Shown: positions 22,411 through 35,170 of the stretch, in pieces
Layout of the letters: the number at the start of each line of letters is the position of its first letter
Position numbering within the stretch: position 1 is the stretch's first letter
Assembly: GCA_034440575.1 (NCBI GenBank)
Contig: JAOTOL010001452.1
Coordinates: forward strand, 372,001-436,000
Reading direction: 5' to 3'
DNA length: 64,000 bases
Source of the DNA: Imbricaverruca yamaguchii
Taxonomy: Eukaryota > Arthropoda > Thecostraca > Neoverrucidae
Made by a program: the position numbers and the translations under genes
The notes under the pieces: generated by a model
What the model saw: the letters and a program-made list of their open reading frames with translations, nothing else
The model's database searches: none
Told to the model about the DNA's origin: nothing

Positions 22411-23679
22411 CTCAGCGACTTGCAGTCCGACGCACCGCCACACGCCGAGGCGTGCTTGCACCGTCTCAGGATCACCGTAGCCGGGCTCAGCCGGAGGATG
22501 TCCGCAGAAAGGCCCGCAGGGCCGGAGCGCGACTACTAAATTCACAAAGTCCGTCTGAAAGTCGCCCGCCGCTCCAAGAAAGGCCGGCACCGTGGGCGGA
22601 AGTGGCCTACTTGGGGGGGGGGGGGGAGTGCAGCGCGGAGCCGACGGCCCAATTAGTCGGCGGATCGTTTCTGGGACTCGCCGACAAAGACGGCCTGACG
22701 TAGTCCGACACAGGCAGTGCCAGTATGCGCTCTGAATTCCCCCACTGTAACGAGCTGCCAGAAATAGCCGACGGCTTGCCGTGCCCTGTGTCCACCATTT
22801 GTAGTGTCGATGACAAAATAGCCGAGATTCCACTCGTCGTCGTCAAAATCGGCAGCGCTCTGTTCAATCTTTCCAGTTTGGCTCGGGGTTTTAGGCTCGC
22901 AATGATATCAGGCAGGTGGAAGCTCAAACACGCATGAAAAATGCGCGCGCTTTCACATCATTGTCAGATTCCACATGAAATAGTGTGAATACAGTTAAGG
23001 TGGAAGGTGTTGACAATCGTGGGTCATCAAGTCCATTGTCTACGTGACTTCCGAGCATCATCGCCATGTTCGATTTGATGATGTAACTTGTCAGTTGGTC
23101 TCCAGACGTTGAAAACGCCGCAACGTGTCCCCAGCGTGAAGAACCTTGCGAACCACATGTCTACTGAACACCTCGCCAGTCCCGGGGGCCAGCGACTGCG
23201 CAGTTCTTTATCCGAGTTCCCGGGACGCCCGAACTTGACGCCTTCCCGGTTCCGTTGACGCCGGACTTGGCTCAGAGGCAGATCCGGGAAGTATCACCGG
23301 AAGGGCACATTTCCTCAGAGGGATGGCCTCGGTGGAAACACAATCATTGGAGCAATGTGCGCACCAGAGCATGCTGAAGCTATTGAAGCCTTGCCGTGAA
23401 TAATTCGTGTCTTTTTCCCTGGAAAGAACTACTTTGACTTTAAAGAAAAACGCCGACCGAACGATATGCACTCGAGCATTTCTGAATTGACGCCTATTCC
23501 GGCTGGAGTAGAGGAAGCTCTCTATGGGGGGGGGGGCGTGCTCTCGTGCATCCCTCTACATCCGCTCCCGACTTGGACGTAGTCCATGGGTGCTAAATGA
23601 TCACGCAACCGAAGAGCCAGAACACTCAAATGGCTAGTTTAACAACTGCACCGGAGAGCTAGCCTCGTGAACACCGAAC
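22411..23679. other. Unique DNA, no gene recognised
   Basis: It has G runs at 22613-22626 and 23526-23536 and no recognisable exon. Confidence 0.35.
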
Positions 23680-24130
23680 TGTGACGTGGTGGCAGTCCCC
23701 GGGACGTGGACTTGGATGTAGACACTGTCACCGGAGAGGTCGGACTTGACGTGGTGGCAGTCCCTGGGACGTGGACTTGGATGTAGTCTCTGTCACCGGG
23801 GAGGTCGGACTTGACGTGGTGGCAGTCCCTGGGACGTGGACTTGCACGAAGTCTCCGTCTGGGAGGTTGTACGTGGACGTAATTTCAGTCCCTAGGACGT
23901 GGACTTTGACGAAGTCTCTGTCCGTGATGTCGGACATGGACGTAATTTCAGTCCCTAGGACGTGGACTTTGACGAAGTCTCTGTCCGTGATGTCGGACAT
24001 GGACGTAATTTCAGATCCTGGGACGTGGACTTGGACAAAGTCTATGTCCGGGAGGTTGTACGTGGACGTAATGGCAGTTCCTGAGACCCGGACTTGGACG
24101 TAGACTCTGGCCCCGTGGAGGATTCACATG
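23680..24130 (+). repeat. 63-65-bp minisatellite, about 7 copies
   Basis: GGCAGTCCCTGGGACGTGGA recurs at 23691, 23756 and 23821 (period 65). It then changes to a 63-base unit with GTAATTTCAGTCCCTAGGAC from about 23879. Later copies are more diverged. Confidence 0.9.
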
Positions 24131-24687
24131 ACGCGGAGGCAGTCCCTGTGACTGGGACCCAGGCCCTGTCCGGAAGGTCACACCCGACGCAGTGGCAGTT
24201 CCTGGAACGCGGACTCGTTCCCGGTCTTTGTCCTCGCGAAGGTCGGCCGTGGACGAGGCGCGGCGGTGCGGCTGAGGTGGCGGGCCACTCTGAGCCAGGT
24301 ACAGCGTATTGATCCGCCGCACGGCTGGCAGACATGATAATTCTCCGCGGCCGCCGCCGGGTGTGGCCCCTCCTCTCTCGGCCAATCGATGACCCGCGCG
24401 AGTGCCAATCTCGGCGCCGGCCGGCCGGGCGGCGGCCGCACCAGTCACCACCGCCGGCGCACCAGCACCGCCGGCGACACCACCAACACCAGCGCGACGA
24501 CTCCGCCACCGACCGTCGCCGCGCGTCGCAACACCGGCGACCGTGCTCTGCGCTCTGCACGCGGACGCAAACGAAGGGGTGGCGGCGCATAAATCGTCCG
24601 CCGGTGGCCATTAGCGGCAACCGGGCCGCGTGAAGCGAGAAGGCGGTGGTCGCCCGCACCTGCCTCCGCGGCTCAGCCGTCGACCAC
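24131..24687. other. CpG-rich island-like DNA
   Basis: Dense CGCCGGC and GGCCGG content without a recognisable exon. It may be regulatory; nothing decides this by eye. Confidence 0.35.
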
Positions 24688-24835
24688 CCAGTCCCGGGGT
24701 AAGGTGCCCGTCTTCCAACCGAATGGTTGTGGGTTCGAGTCCCGTCTGTCGCTACTCTTCACCCGCGACCAATCGACGTGAGAGGTTGGCGACGCCTTAA
24801 GCCAAATCGTCCGCAGGAGTCGGCGCGCCTTGAAG
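24688..24835 (+). mobile_element. SINE family B, tRNA-derived
   Basis: The head ends in a B box (TGTGGGTTCGAGTCCCGTC), followed by TGTCGCTACTCTTCACCCGC and ACCAATCGACGTGAGAGGTT, then GGCGACGCC. The body is shared with the copy at 50553 (ACCAATCGGCGTGAGAGACTGGCGACGC). The A-box half is weak. Confidence 0.75.
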
Positions 24836-24985
24836 CCAACAACGCATCAACCATCAGCCATCAGCCATCAACCATCAGCCATCAACCATCAACCGTGAAC
24901 CACCAATCATTAGCCATCGAACATGAACCATCAGTCACAACCACAACAATCAACCATCAACCATCAACCGCCACCACATCCTCAG
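24836..24985 (+). repeat. CCATCAACCATCAG-type tandem array following the SINE
   Basis: CATCAACCATCAGCCATCA units continue directly from the end of the SINE body, so the array looks like an expanded 3' tail. Confidence 0.85.
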
Positions 24986-26022
24986 CCGGGTCTTATCAGA
25001 CTCACCGATCCACGCGCGACATCGTTACTGCTTGACGGTCAACTTTGGTTTGGTAGTTTGGAGGGGGGCTGTGCGCGCCGAAGGGAGGTCAGACGTGTCA
25101 TATGTGGTCTCGTGGGATGCGCTATGCGATGGACATGCGGGAGCGTACGGTGAACCCACTCTGGATAGTAGCTTTTGCTCTGCTCCCGCTAGATAATGCT
25201 CGATTTTCTACCATCATCTTGTCCACGTTGTCCAGGATCGCTTTGACGCACGCCGACCAACCACACGTTACGTCACATCACTGCACGTCACGTCACGTCA
25301 CGTCACTTTAGCCATAGGCCGGAAAACTCCATCCAATAACCAGCCGAAAGTGTAGGCGCCCTGTCAAATATACGCCACAGGCCGAACCACTCTCTATCCG
25401 ACACGGAACCATGTGCCGAGACGTCCGTACTGCCCGGGCATCGCTCTTGGCACGACTTTACACCTGACGGCGACGAGTTGGACACGTTGGCTCATTTGAA
25501 GCCCAGTGAAACCTTGGGGACGAGCTCGACATGCGACTCGTGGCGGATGCTTGGATATATTTGAACGTCATGGCGTTTGGTAGTGCGAGGCGAGAATTAG
25601 CATGGACCTGGCAGGACCTGTCCAGAATGGCCTGAACTATGGCGAGCTGAGCGGCTCTAATTCACATTGTGATTCATCACTAAGGTGGACCCCGATGGGG
25701 CACAAGGGACACAACCGGCCGCAGGAGTGGGACGCACCGGGCACCGCGTGGCACGCAGATCTAATTGGGCACATGGGGATCACTGGGACCTGGAAACCTG
25801 TAAATAGGGTGGGTAGCGGTCGGGGCCCCGTCGATATTACAGCCTGGAGCAGCAGGATCGTAAGCTGAACCGGGACCGTATTACTGTCGCGGCGGGAATG
25901 ACTGAGCGGTGCTGGCCTGTCCTAGCAACTGCTGACCATTCCCAATGACCCCTCCTCCGCCCCCAAGACGGGATTATCCGATGGGGGTGATGATTGACTG
26001 AGCGGGGTGGCGATGGACCGAC
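24986..26022. other. Unique DNA with a short ACGTC repeat
   Basis: (CACGT)n at 25284-25306 is the only repeat noticed. No gene recognised. Confidence 0.35.
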
Positions 26023-26455
26023 TGGATTGTCTGGACCGACCGTTCAGGATTGTCTGAACGGGGTGAGGATTGCCTTGCCTGTGTGAGGACTGTCTGGCCG
26101 TTGTGAGGATTGTTTGACCGCGGTGGGGATTGTCTGACTGCGGTGGGGATTATCTGAGCTGGGTGGGGATCGTCTGACCGCGGTGGGGATTGTCTGACCG
26201 CGGTGGTGATCGTGTGACCGCGGTGGGGATTGTCTGGCCTGTGTGAGGATCGTCTGACCGCGGTGGGGATCGTCTGACCGCGGTTGGGATTGTCTGACCG
26301 CGGTGGGGATCGTCTGACCGCGGTGGGGATTGTCTGAGCTAGGTGAGGATCGTCTGACCGCGGTGGTGATCGTCTGACCGCGGTGGGGTTCGTCTGACCG
26401 CGGTGGGGATCGTCTGACCGCGGTGGGGATCGTCTGACCGCGGTGGGGATTACCG
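26023..26455 (+). repeat. 20-bp minisatellite GGGGATCGTCTGACCGCGGT, about 21 copies
   Basis: Units alternate ATCGTC/ATTGTC, with rarer TGGCCTGTGT and GAGCTGGGT variants. The four-G run in each unit recurs every 20 bases on the + strand. Confidence 0.96.
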
Positions 26456-28179
26456 ACGGCAGCGCCTGAGCGGGGATTGCCGTTGCACGAGGCGGACCTG
26501 CGGCCGCTCGGAGCCGGAGTCGGTAATTGCCGGCCGCCGCATGCTGATCAATAGGGATGAGGCATAAGGCTAGATACTATCTGACCCGACCAATCGATCC
26601 TGCGCATAAATTATGCACGGCCGCCGAGTGGCCGACTGTTGGCACAGGCCGCCAGCGACGCCCGTGTTTGTCCAGTACTTGAGGCGGGTGCAGATTTGTC
26701 GCTAATTGGCATTTTTAATATGACAAGAGTGGTCGGCTGGCGGGCGCCACTCGGCGGACGATAGAGCCGTCCGAGTGTTTTGTGAGGGGTCGGCAGAGAG
26801 AAGAGCGGGGGAGGGCGAGACGGTGCTGGGCGCAAGCGCGTTCCTGGGTTTTGGCGAGGCGAGATTAAAAATGACAGCGAAAGATGAGTGCATGATGCAT
26901 GTTGTAGGCTGGCTGGTGGAGTGTTTGCCTGGGGTGTCAGGAGGCCGCTGCGTGAGCGCATTTCTATATCGCCAACACGGTGGCGGGCTGGTAACATTCG
27001 ACACACCTACACACGTGACAAAATCTTGCTTCTCTGAACTCACCTTTTCACGAAGCGGAATTCTCGGTTCTGTGGTGGTGGCCTCGTTTATAGCTGATGA
27101 TCAGCGTGAGTTGAGCTTGACGGTCAACTTCGCTCATCAGGTACAAAGCAAATCCATCCAGGTATGCTTGTCGCTCTGCCGATATCGGGCTATGGCGTGG
27201 CGTAGATTCTGACCGTCGTTGGTGACGCGGCAATCGGCAATGCACGTGCTGCCGGTTTTTTTTGCAGGACGAGGTTGCAGATTTTCTTCGTGGTTTGAAA
27301 TGATGCTTTTCTTTCTCCGTTAGTGCCTCGTGCAATTCAATCGCATGCCATTTCTCGAGTAGTTTTACCAAAACAAGCTACATTGAAAAGTTAAGCCACT
27401 CGCCAACCGATGCATTACAAACGCAATGGTCTTAATCCAAGCCAAATTATTTTAGTGATCAAGTCGGAAAATACTAGCGTATTAGAGCCGCAATTTTCGA
27501 CGGACGTTTTGGCACGTGCGCTCATCGTCCATTGGACGATAATGTACTCATCGTGCATTAAGTACCGCATTATGTTGAGAGGTCAGGAGTTCATTAAGAC
27601 AGCTTCGGGTCATAAATGGTTCAAGACGTAGCACTAGGGACACGGTCAATGTTTCGTCACGTCCCAAAGGTTGCATTCCGTGCGGGCCACACTCGGGTGT
27701 ATGAACGTCAACCGTGCAAACATAGAGCTAGTTATTCATCAATACATCACACTCCGACCATTAATAGACCACCTCGCCGCGAAATGTAAATGTATGGTGC
27801 TGAAGCTAATCCACGCTAATCATGTCGTGTGCAAGGATGCCGTTGAAAAAAAATATTAAGGTGCTGCTCAATCGATCCATTCCGTATCAGGCACATGTGA
27901 AACAACACATCTTCAATGGGTGCAAAATGACAATTTGTGCGAGCATGTCCTCGTAAGGAAGCAACAGCATGCAGATATCCCACACGAGTTCAAGCCGCCA
28001 TACCTTTTAGTTGTCCACATTTCAACGGCATATCATCAACTGTGCCCGGAAAAAAGCATCACGCAACCACCTAATAAGTGTGCAGCGGCGTTCTCTTCCA
28101 CAGCACAAACCCACGACGCCCAGTAGTTTGTACGTCTGAGACCATTGTAGGGCGAAACAATGGCGGGCAAGTGTATGCA
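26456..28179. other. Unique DNA, no gene recognised
   Basis: Both strands were inspected for conserved protein motifs and splice-flanked exons; none recognised. 27380-28130 is AT-rich. Confidence 0.35.
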
Positions 28180-28475
28180 ATGTCATGCTGTCATGTGGAG
28201 TCATCATATGACATGCTGCCATGTGCTGTCATGACATGACATGCCGACTTACTGTCATGCTATGCCATCCTGTCAAACTGTCATACTGGTATGCTGTTAT
28301 ATCGTGACATACTGATCTGCAATGTTATGTTGTCATGCTACGACATGCTGTCATTCTACCACATGCTGTTATGCCGTGACATGCAGTCAAGTTATGATGT
28401 GTTGTCATGACATGGCATGTTGTCATGATATGGCATTCTGTCATAGCATGACATGTTGTCATGCTATGAAATGCG
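28180..28475. repeat. Array of near-palindromic TGTCATG...CATGACA units
   Basis: Units of roughly 17-20 bases built from ATGCTGTCATGCTATGACAT recur about 15 times. Because TGTCATG and CATGACA are reverse complements, adjacent units can fold on each other. Confidence 0.85.
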
Positions 28476-29380
<905 letters not shown>

Positions 29381-29439
29381 TCCGAGGACCGCAGCACCAG
29401 GCGGTAGACGCGTAGTCACATTGGAAACGCTGTACCCGG

Positions 29440-29600
29440 AAACATGTTCATATCGACACTGAAATGGCTGGGTTAAGGCCACCAGGGTGAGCCACTCGGA
29501 CGCCCTGATCCCGACACAACATGGCGATATCCGACACTGAAGATACTCGGCTAGGGTCACCAGGGAGTGGCCACTCGGACGCCCTGATCCCGACACATTA
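29440..29600 (+). repeat. About 75-bp tandem duplication
   Basis: GCCACTCGGACGCCCTGATC preceded by GGNTCACCAGGG occurs twice (about 29490 and 29570), each following a CGACACTGAA-type start. Confidence 0.85.
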
Positions 29601-30089
29601 TGGCCGTATCCGTGCTCAGCGGTGCGGCTCAGCACGCCGGCGAGCCGCCGCCGAGAGCTTAAGCTCAACATTCCCACCAGAGTGCCACTGCGCGCGCGAG
29701 GGAATCGGCAGTGGCGATGCACGCCGCGGCGTGCATCGCCATCGTCGGGCCTGCAGGCTCTCCAGCATTCCTGCCCGCCACGTCTGCCGGCGTGCGCCCG
29801 CGCGAAGCCGGATCGAGCGCGCAAACGGAAAACAACGCGTCAATCACTCGCGCGGTATTGACTATCCTGAGCGGTGATGCGGCACGTGACGTGCTCACCG
29901 TCCAGCTGGTCTGCGGCGACTGACGGTGCCGGATTCGAGACTGGAGGCGGAAACGAGAGCCGGCCGGAGGCATTTGGACAGGGCAGAGATCCGTCCATCT
30001 GGGCGCCCGCGGCACAGCTCAGACGGACTCTGTTGCACACATATAATACACTCGCAGTCGTTATCGGGTCTCGTGGTGATTCGTGACGA
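29601..30089. other. GC-rich unique DNA, no gene recognised
   Basis: It contains local GGCGATGCACGCCGCGGCGT/GCATCGCC palindromic sequence at about 29715-29742. No gene recognised. Confidence 0.35.
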
Positions 30090-30300
30090 CCGGGCTACAG
30101 GTGGCCCCGGGCTCCAGGTGGCCCCGGGCTCCAGGTAGCCCCGGGCTCCAGGCAGCCCCAGACTCCAGATGACCCACCGGGCTCCAAGTGACCACACCGG
30201 TCTCCAGGTGACCGCCGGGCTAGGTATCTCCTGGGCTCCAGGCGACCACCAGACTCCATGTAACCACCGGGCTCCAGGCGGCTCCCGAATTCCAGGCGAC
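30090..30300 (+). repeat. About 20-bp degenerate minisatellite (GGGCTCCAGGTGGCCCC)
   Basis: About ten units of CCGGGCTCCAGGTGACCA type, with increasing divergence and length change towards the 3' side. Confidence 0.88.
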
Positions 30301-30589
30301 CGCCGTTGCCGTGGGCCGCAGCCGCCCGACACGGTTTTTGCGCATTTCCAGCGCTTCTTTGACTGCCGACTGGAGCTCATCTGGGTTTTTGCAATCGGGC
30401 TTGATTTTCGCCGTCAGATGGGAAATTAAAAGTGCCTCGTCGGCCGGCTACAGGCGGCTCACCGGCGGCCGGGGCCGGCACGTCATTACACTAATAGCCG
30501 GACAGTATGTGTGTCTGCCAGCCGTCTGTGTGCGGCCGTCGGCCAGAGGGTTGATTAACGCTCGCGGTATGTGGCGCGCGTAACGCGTG

Positions 30590-30972
30590 TGGCTCGTGTA
30601 CCTGGTTGGGCCTGGTGTGGCTCGTGTATCTGGTCGGACCTGGTCGTGTCTGGTGTACCTGGTGTGCCTGGTGTGCCTGGTCGTGCGTGGTGTACCTGGT
30701 CGTGCCTGGTGTACCTGGTGTACCTGGTGTACCTGGTGTACCTGGTCGTGCCTAGTATACCTGATCGTGCCTGGTGTATCTGGTGTGCCTGGTCGGACCT
30801 GGTCGTGCCTGGTGTACCTGGTGTACCTGGTGTGCCTGGTCGGACTTGGTCGTGCCTGGTGTACCTGGTGTACCTGGTGTGCCTGGTCGGACTTGGTCGT
30901 GCCTGGTGTACCTGGTATACCTGGTGTGCCTGGTCGGACCTGGTCATGCCTGGTGTACCTTGTCGTGTACCT
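30590..30972 (+). repeat. Nested minisatellite based on GTGTACCTG/GTCGTGCCTG
   Basis: A 9-base motif (CTGGTGTAC) is combined with GTCGGACCTGGTCGTGCC to give a higher-order unit of about 50 bases that recurs near 30787, 30836 and 30889. Confidence 0.9.
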
Positions 30973-31117
30973 GAGAGCGGTCAGGTGTGTGTCCGAGCGG
31001 TACATACACGAGTGCATGGGCAATGGGCACGGACGTGAGCGTTGGCAAGAGCAAAGCGTGTGTTTATCCAACTAGGTAAGTATGTCTGTATATATACCTG
31101 TCGGCACATATACTTGC

Positions 31118-31155
31118 TTGTTTATTTGTCTGTCTGTCAGTCTGTCTCTCTGGCC

Positions 31156-31192
<37 letters not shown>

Positions 31193-31345
31193 TTTTGTTT
31201 GTCTGTTGCCTATATGTCCGTATGTCTATCTGCATATCTGTGTGTTTGTCTGTCTCTCTGTCTGTATGCCATTCCGTCTGTGCGCTTGCCTTTATGTATG
31301 CACGTCGACTGTCTGTATGCATGTATAGCTGCATGTCCATGCTCT
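31118..31345 (+). repeat. (TGTC)n tetranucleotide and derivatives
   Basis: A pure CTGT/TGTC core at about 31157-31190 is flanked by decayed TGTCTGTATGCC-type units. The next 360 bases (to 31706) are GC-rich unique DNA without a recognised gene. Confidence 0.92.
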
Positions 31346-31705
31346 GTCTGACCACCTGGTTGTCCGCCTGCCTGTCCATTCCTGTGCATGCCTGGCCACG
31401 TGTCGACATGCACGCACGTGTGTCCACGGGTCCACCCGTGGCCGTGCGCCTGTGTGTCGGTGCACGCGGCCACCACTGCCCTCTCAGTCGTGCGTCGGCC
31501 ACTGACCGGCGATCACCGTGCGCCGGCCGACAAACGCGCCGTGAACGCCGCCGGTGGAAGGGGTGCGCCACCGCGGATCGATCGGCCGATAATGAAGCAA
31601 TTTTGACCCGGCCGCCACCACCTGGCCGTCACCGAGGAAAGTTCACCGAAAAAAGCCGCGCGGCGGTGGCGGCGGGGCACTGCCAACGTCTGTCGTGTGC
31701 GCCTA

Positions 31706-31706
<1 letters not shown>

Positions 31707-31751
<45 letters not shown>

Positions 31752-31779
31752 CAGGAGACAGGAGACATGAGACCGGAGG

Positions 31780-31831
<52 letters not shown>

Positions 31832-31905
31832 AAGACAGGAGGCGGGAGACGGGAGACGAAAGACGGGAGACGAAAGACGGGAGACATGAGTCAGGAGACA
31901 GGAGA

Positions 31906-31945
<40 letters not shown>

Positions 31946-32133
31946 TATAGGAGACAGGAGACAGAAGACAGGAGACAGGAGGCAGGAGATGGGAGACAGG
32001 AGACAGTAGATAGGAGACAGGAGACAGGAGACGGGAGACGGGAGACGGGAGACGGGAGACGGGAGACGGGAGACGGGAGACGGGAGACGGGAGACGGGAG
32101 ACGGGAGACGGGAGACGGGAGACGGGAGACGGG

Positions 32134-32167
<34 letters not shown>

Positions 32168-32195
32168 GAAACAGGAAACAGGAGACAGGAGACAG
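31707..32195 (+). repeat. Heptamer array AGGAGAC / GGGAGAC, about 70 copies
   Basis: AGGAGAC units dominate, with a homogeneous block of GGGAGAC at about 32034-32140 where GGG occurs every 7 bases on the + strand. Variants ATAGGAGAC, GACGAAAGAC and AAGACAGA are interspersed. Confidence 0.97.
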
Positions 32196-32244
32196 CGCTC
32201 GACACGGCGGGAGAATGGAAACCGGCAGTAAATGGGACAGGATG

Positions 32245-32425
32245 AAGAACGGAGCAGAACAGAACAAAACAGAACAGGACAGGATAGGGCAGGACAGAAC
32301 AGAACAGAACAGGACAGAACGGCACAGAATAGACCAGAACGGTACAGGACAGAACACAGCACAGCACAGCACAAGACAACACAACACAGCACAACACAAT
32401 ACAACACAACATGATATAATATAAC
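32245..32425 (+). repeat. Pentamer-based array (AGAAC, ACAGC, ACAAC)
   Basis: AACAGAACAGGACAG grades into CACAGCACAGCACA and then CAACACAACAC, as if the pentamer mutated and re-expanded along the array. Confidence 0.9.
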
Positions 32426-33271
32426 GGAACACAAGATTACTGACGTAACTGTATGGCAACTCTGCAAGTCCGAGTCATCGCTGCTTTGTCGCTCATTGTG
32501 CCTGCCACGCTAATGTACTGCGGCAGTTCGCTAAAGAGGCGGCACAGTGCAAGCGCGTTTCTTGTTGTCACGCTCTGATGAAGGTGTAATCAGTTATTCG
32601 ACAAGATCCTCGCGGTCGTATATGAGGCCCTGCAAGCGGCGCCATTCGTCAAGAGCGCCACCACGGGAAGTGGTCTCACGGCCCTGTGGGGGAGGCGGAA
32701 CGTCTTGTCGCCCGCAACACAGCGAGCGCGTGTGGCGCCAGCTGAAGTACCGGCATCAGGTCAGGCCAGGTCAGGTGTGACGTCATCAGGGTGAGCGTGT
32801 CGATCACGACGCAGCTGGGAGGGGACGGAAAGCGGCATGCCACCTGCCCGCGTGATCTCACGTTGTTGGGATTGCTGGAAAGCCTGCAGGTGGGGCAGTT
32901 GTAGGCGTGCGCTAGGCGCGATTACCGGGAAAGTTGGATTTTGCCTGTACCGAGAGTACGAATGGCGCGAAGCTCTGCGGACGGCTTCGTTCGGTCTGTC
33001 AGGACGGACTCGGTCAGATCCTGTCCGCTGGCATCGGTGTTGGTGACAGTCTGTCCGGACAGCGATCGGTCCTCAAAACAACACTGTCCAGGCCAGACAG
33101 TGGCCTGGACAGCCTTTTTTTCTTTTTAAAATAAATTTAATCCGAGTTGTTGCTGGGATGGCTCGAAGAGCCAAGGTTCTATTGCTAAGCAGAGCTTGTT
33201 GCGTGAACCCTGATCCCACCACCCAATCCATGAACTCCAGTTCAACGGCAGAATTTAGACCGAAAGTTTAA
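32426..33271. other. Unique DNA, no gene recognised
   Basis: TCAGGTCAGGCCAGGTCAGG at about 32756 and a GTCCGGACAG / CTGTCCAGGCC cluster at 33050-33115 are small local repeats. No gene recognised. Confidence 0.35.
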
Positions 33272-33457
33272 CGTGCCGCCAATGCACCGACACGGCAACC
33301 CGGTAGCTCGTCCCCGGCCTCATCGGGCCAGCTGCCAACTGACACTCCCGGTCGGGGGCTAAATGCGAGCGCGCGAAGCGACTTGAACCCTGTGTCGCCA
33401 GTACAGGGGAGACCAGTGCGGGCTAGCGCTCTAACCAACTGAGCTACCGGGGCGGCG
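33272..33457 (-). mobile_element. SINE family C, tRNA-derived
   Basis: The minus strand begins GGTAGCTCAGTTGGTTAGAG (a near-perfect A-box region of an Ile/Val/Asn-like tRNA) and has a B box GGTTCAAGTC about 50 bases later. The spacing includes extra sequence, so it is not a functional tRNA. The 3' body ends in GACGAGCTACCGGGTTGCCG. Confidence 0.72.
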
Positions 33458-34184
33458 TACCTAGCCTTAGTTCCGGCCAGACAGTGCTGGCTCGGCCGGA
33501 CCACACGTCGATGCCTCGGCACCTCGCCTCGGAGGAAGCTGGTGAGGACAAGGACGATGGTGCCCGTCCGCCTGGTGACGCCTCTCGCGCTGCCTGGAGG
33601 CGGTCAGCAGGTCAAGCTCGGTCCTTGTGCCTGTGCTGTCACAACCTGAATCCACGGCGATAACGCAGCACCGCAGTATTGTCCTCGTTCGTGGTCGAGT
33701 TTGGCTGTCGACGGCCGTCAGCCGATTTCATCTGCGCAAAACTCGAGGATGGTCGGCGATAAGCATAGCCGGTGTTAGTGCGTGGTGGGGGATCAACACT
33801 GCAGAGGCACGGGTGCCCGTTGTGTCGTCATGTTCAGCGTAGAACCCGGCTCAGATTTCGAGAAATTACCTCAAAGTGTGAGTGGCTATCTTGGAGTGTG
33901 GTGAACTAACTCATAGTGGGAGGAGAAACTGACTCACATTGCGAGGAGTTGTCTTAGAGTGCGAGGAGCTATCCCAGATGGTGAATAATTCTCAGTGTAT
34001 TGGGAAGCCGTTTTGGAATCACCTCCATCCATGCAACACCTCCTGCCGCCTGCTTCCTCCTCTAGCCCCCTCGCCGTCGCTGAGCCGCTGTATCCGTCTG
34101 CCGGGCCGAGGGGGGTCTCTCTGTTCGGCTGAGGGTGTGTCCAGTCCGACTGTCCGCATGCGGATGTGTCCCATTGAAAGCCCA
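33458..34184. other. Unique DNA, no gene recognised
   Basis: GAGTGTGAG/GTGCGAGGAGCTATC motifs recur loosely at 33870-33980. No gene. Confidence 0.35.
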
Positions 34185-34515
34185 AGGGAGTGTCGGACTG
34201 TCCGCCCGAGGGAGTGTCGGACTGTCCGCCCGAGGGATTGTCGAACTGTCCGCCCGAGGTAGTGTCGGACTGTCCGCCCGAGGGAGTGTCGGACTGTCCG
34301 CCAGAGGGAGTGTCGGACTGTCCGCCCGAGGGAGTGTCGGACTGTCCGCCAGAGGGAGTGTCGGACTGTCCGCCCGAGGGAGTGTCGGACTGTCCGCCCG
34401 AGGGAGTGTCGGACTGTCCGCCCGAGGGTGTGTCCGACTGTCCGCCCGAGGGAGTGTCGGACTGTCCGCCCGGGGGAGTGTCGGACTGTCCGCCCGCGGA
34501 TGTGTCCCATTAAAA
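34185..34515 (+). repeat. 24-bp minisatellite, about 14 copies
   Basis: Each unit is GTGTCGGACTGTCCGCCCGA plus GGGA. Variants CCAGAGGGA and GTGTGTCCG are scattered. GTCGGAC and GTCCG give each unit a short inverted repeat. Confidence 0.97.
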
Positions 34516-35170
34516 GCCAGAGGGTGTGTCCGATTGTCCGCACGTCGGGACGGCGGGGCGCGCTTTCTCACCGGTTGGGTCGGCCACCTCGTAAAGCAGA
34601 TTTGCAATTTCGTACGGCCGTGTTCATTACGGCCGGCGCGCCGCAGACCGGCAATTAGACGGCGCACCTCGGCGGCGGCGGCGCGGCCCCGCGACGCGGT
34701 CTGGCGGTGGCCACAGCCGCTGCCACAGCCGCTGCCGCAGCCGCAGCCGCAGCCGCAGCCGCTGCCGCAGCCGCTGCCACAGCGGCAGCTGCTGCGGCTG
34801 CGTCGACCGTGCTGGACCGGGCAGACGGCGCACACGCAACGCTGCCGTAAATCGGCGCCCGCACGTGCCGGCCACGCGTGCGGCGTCGCCGGCGACGCGG
34901 CGACCACGCGGAGCGCGCGCCCACGCCGGCCTGACGTCACCGGCCGGCGCGGTGACGTCACGGCCGTCGATGGCGGCAGATGGCGCGGATTCGTCGGCGC
35001 CGGCGCGGCGGGATGCGCGCTGCTCCGCCCCCGACGCGTCGGCGGCGGCCCGCTCTCGGCCGGGCGGAGATTTGTCGCCGCGGCGGCGGCGCTTCTCCAG
35101 TCGGGACGAGACCACCTACCCGGGGGGGGGGGGGGGCGGCGGCGCGCCGGCCCGTCACGCACTCGGATCC
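34516..35170. other. CpG-rich island-like block with two TGACGTCA sites
   Basis: It contains a GCCGCAGCC/GCCGCTGCC hexamer run (34712-34800), two CRE-type palindromes (34932-34939 and 34953-34960) and a 15-base G run at 35122. It is candidate regulatory DNA; no exon recognised. Confidence 0.4.

Noticed and set aside
31629..32467. 250-276-codon Ser/Pro/Leu/Val-rich minus-strand frames
   Set aside because: The heptamer AGGAGAC has a seven-residue translation period and no stops in these frames; not a gene.
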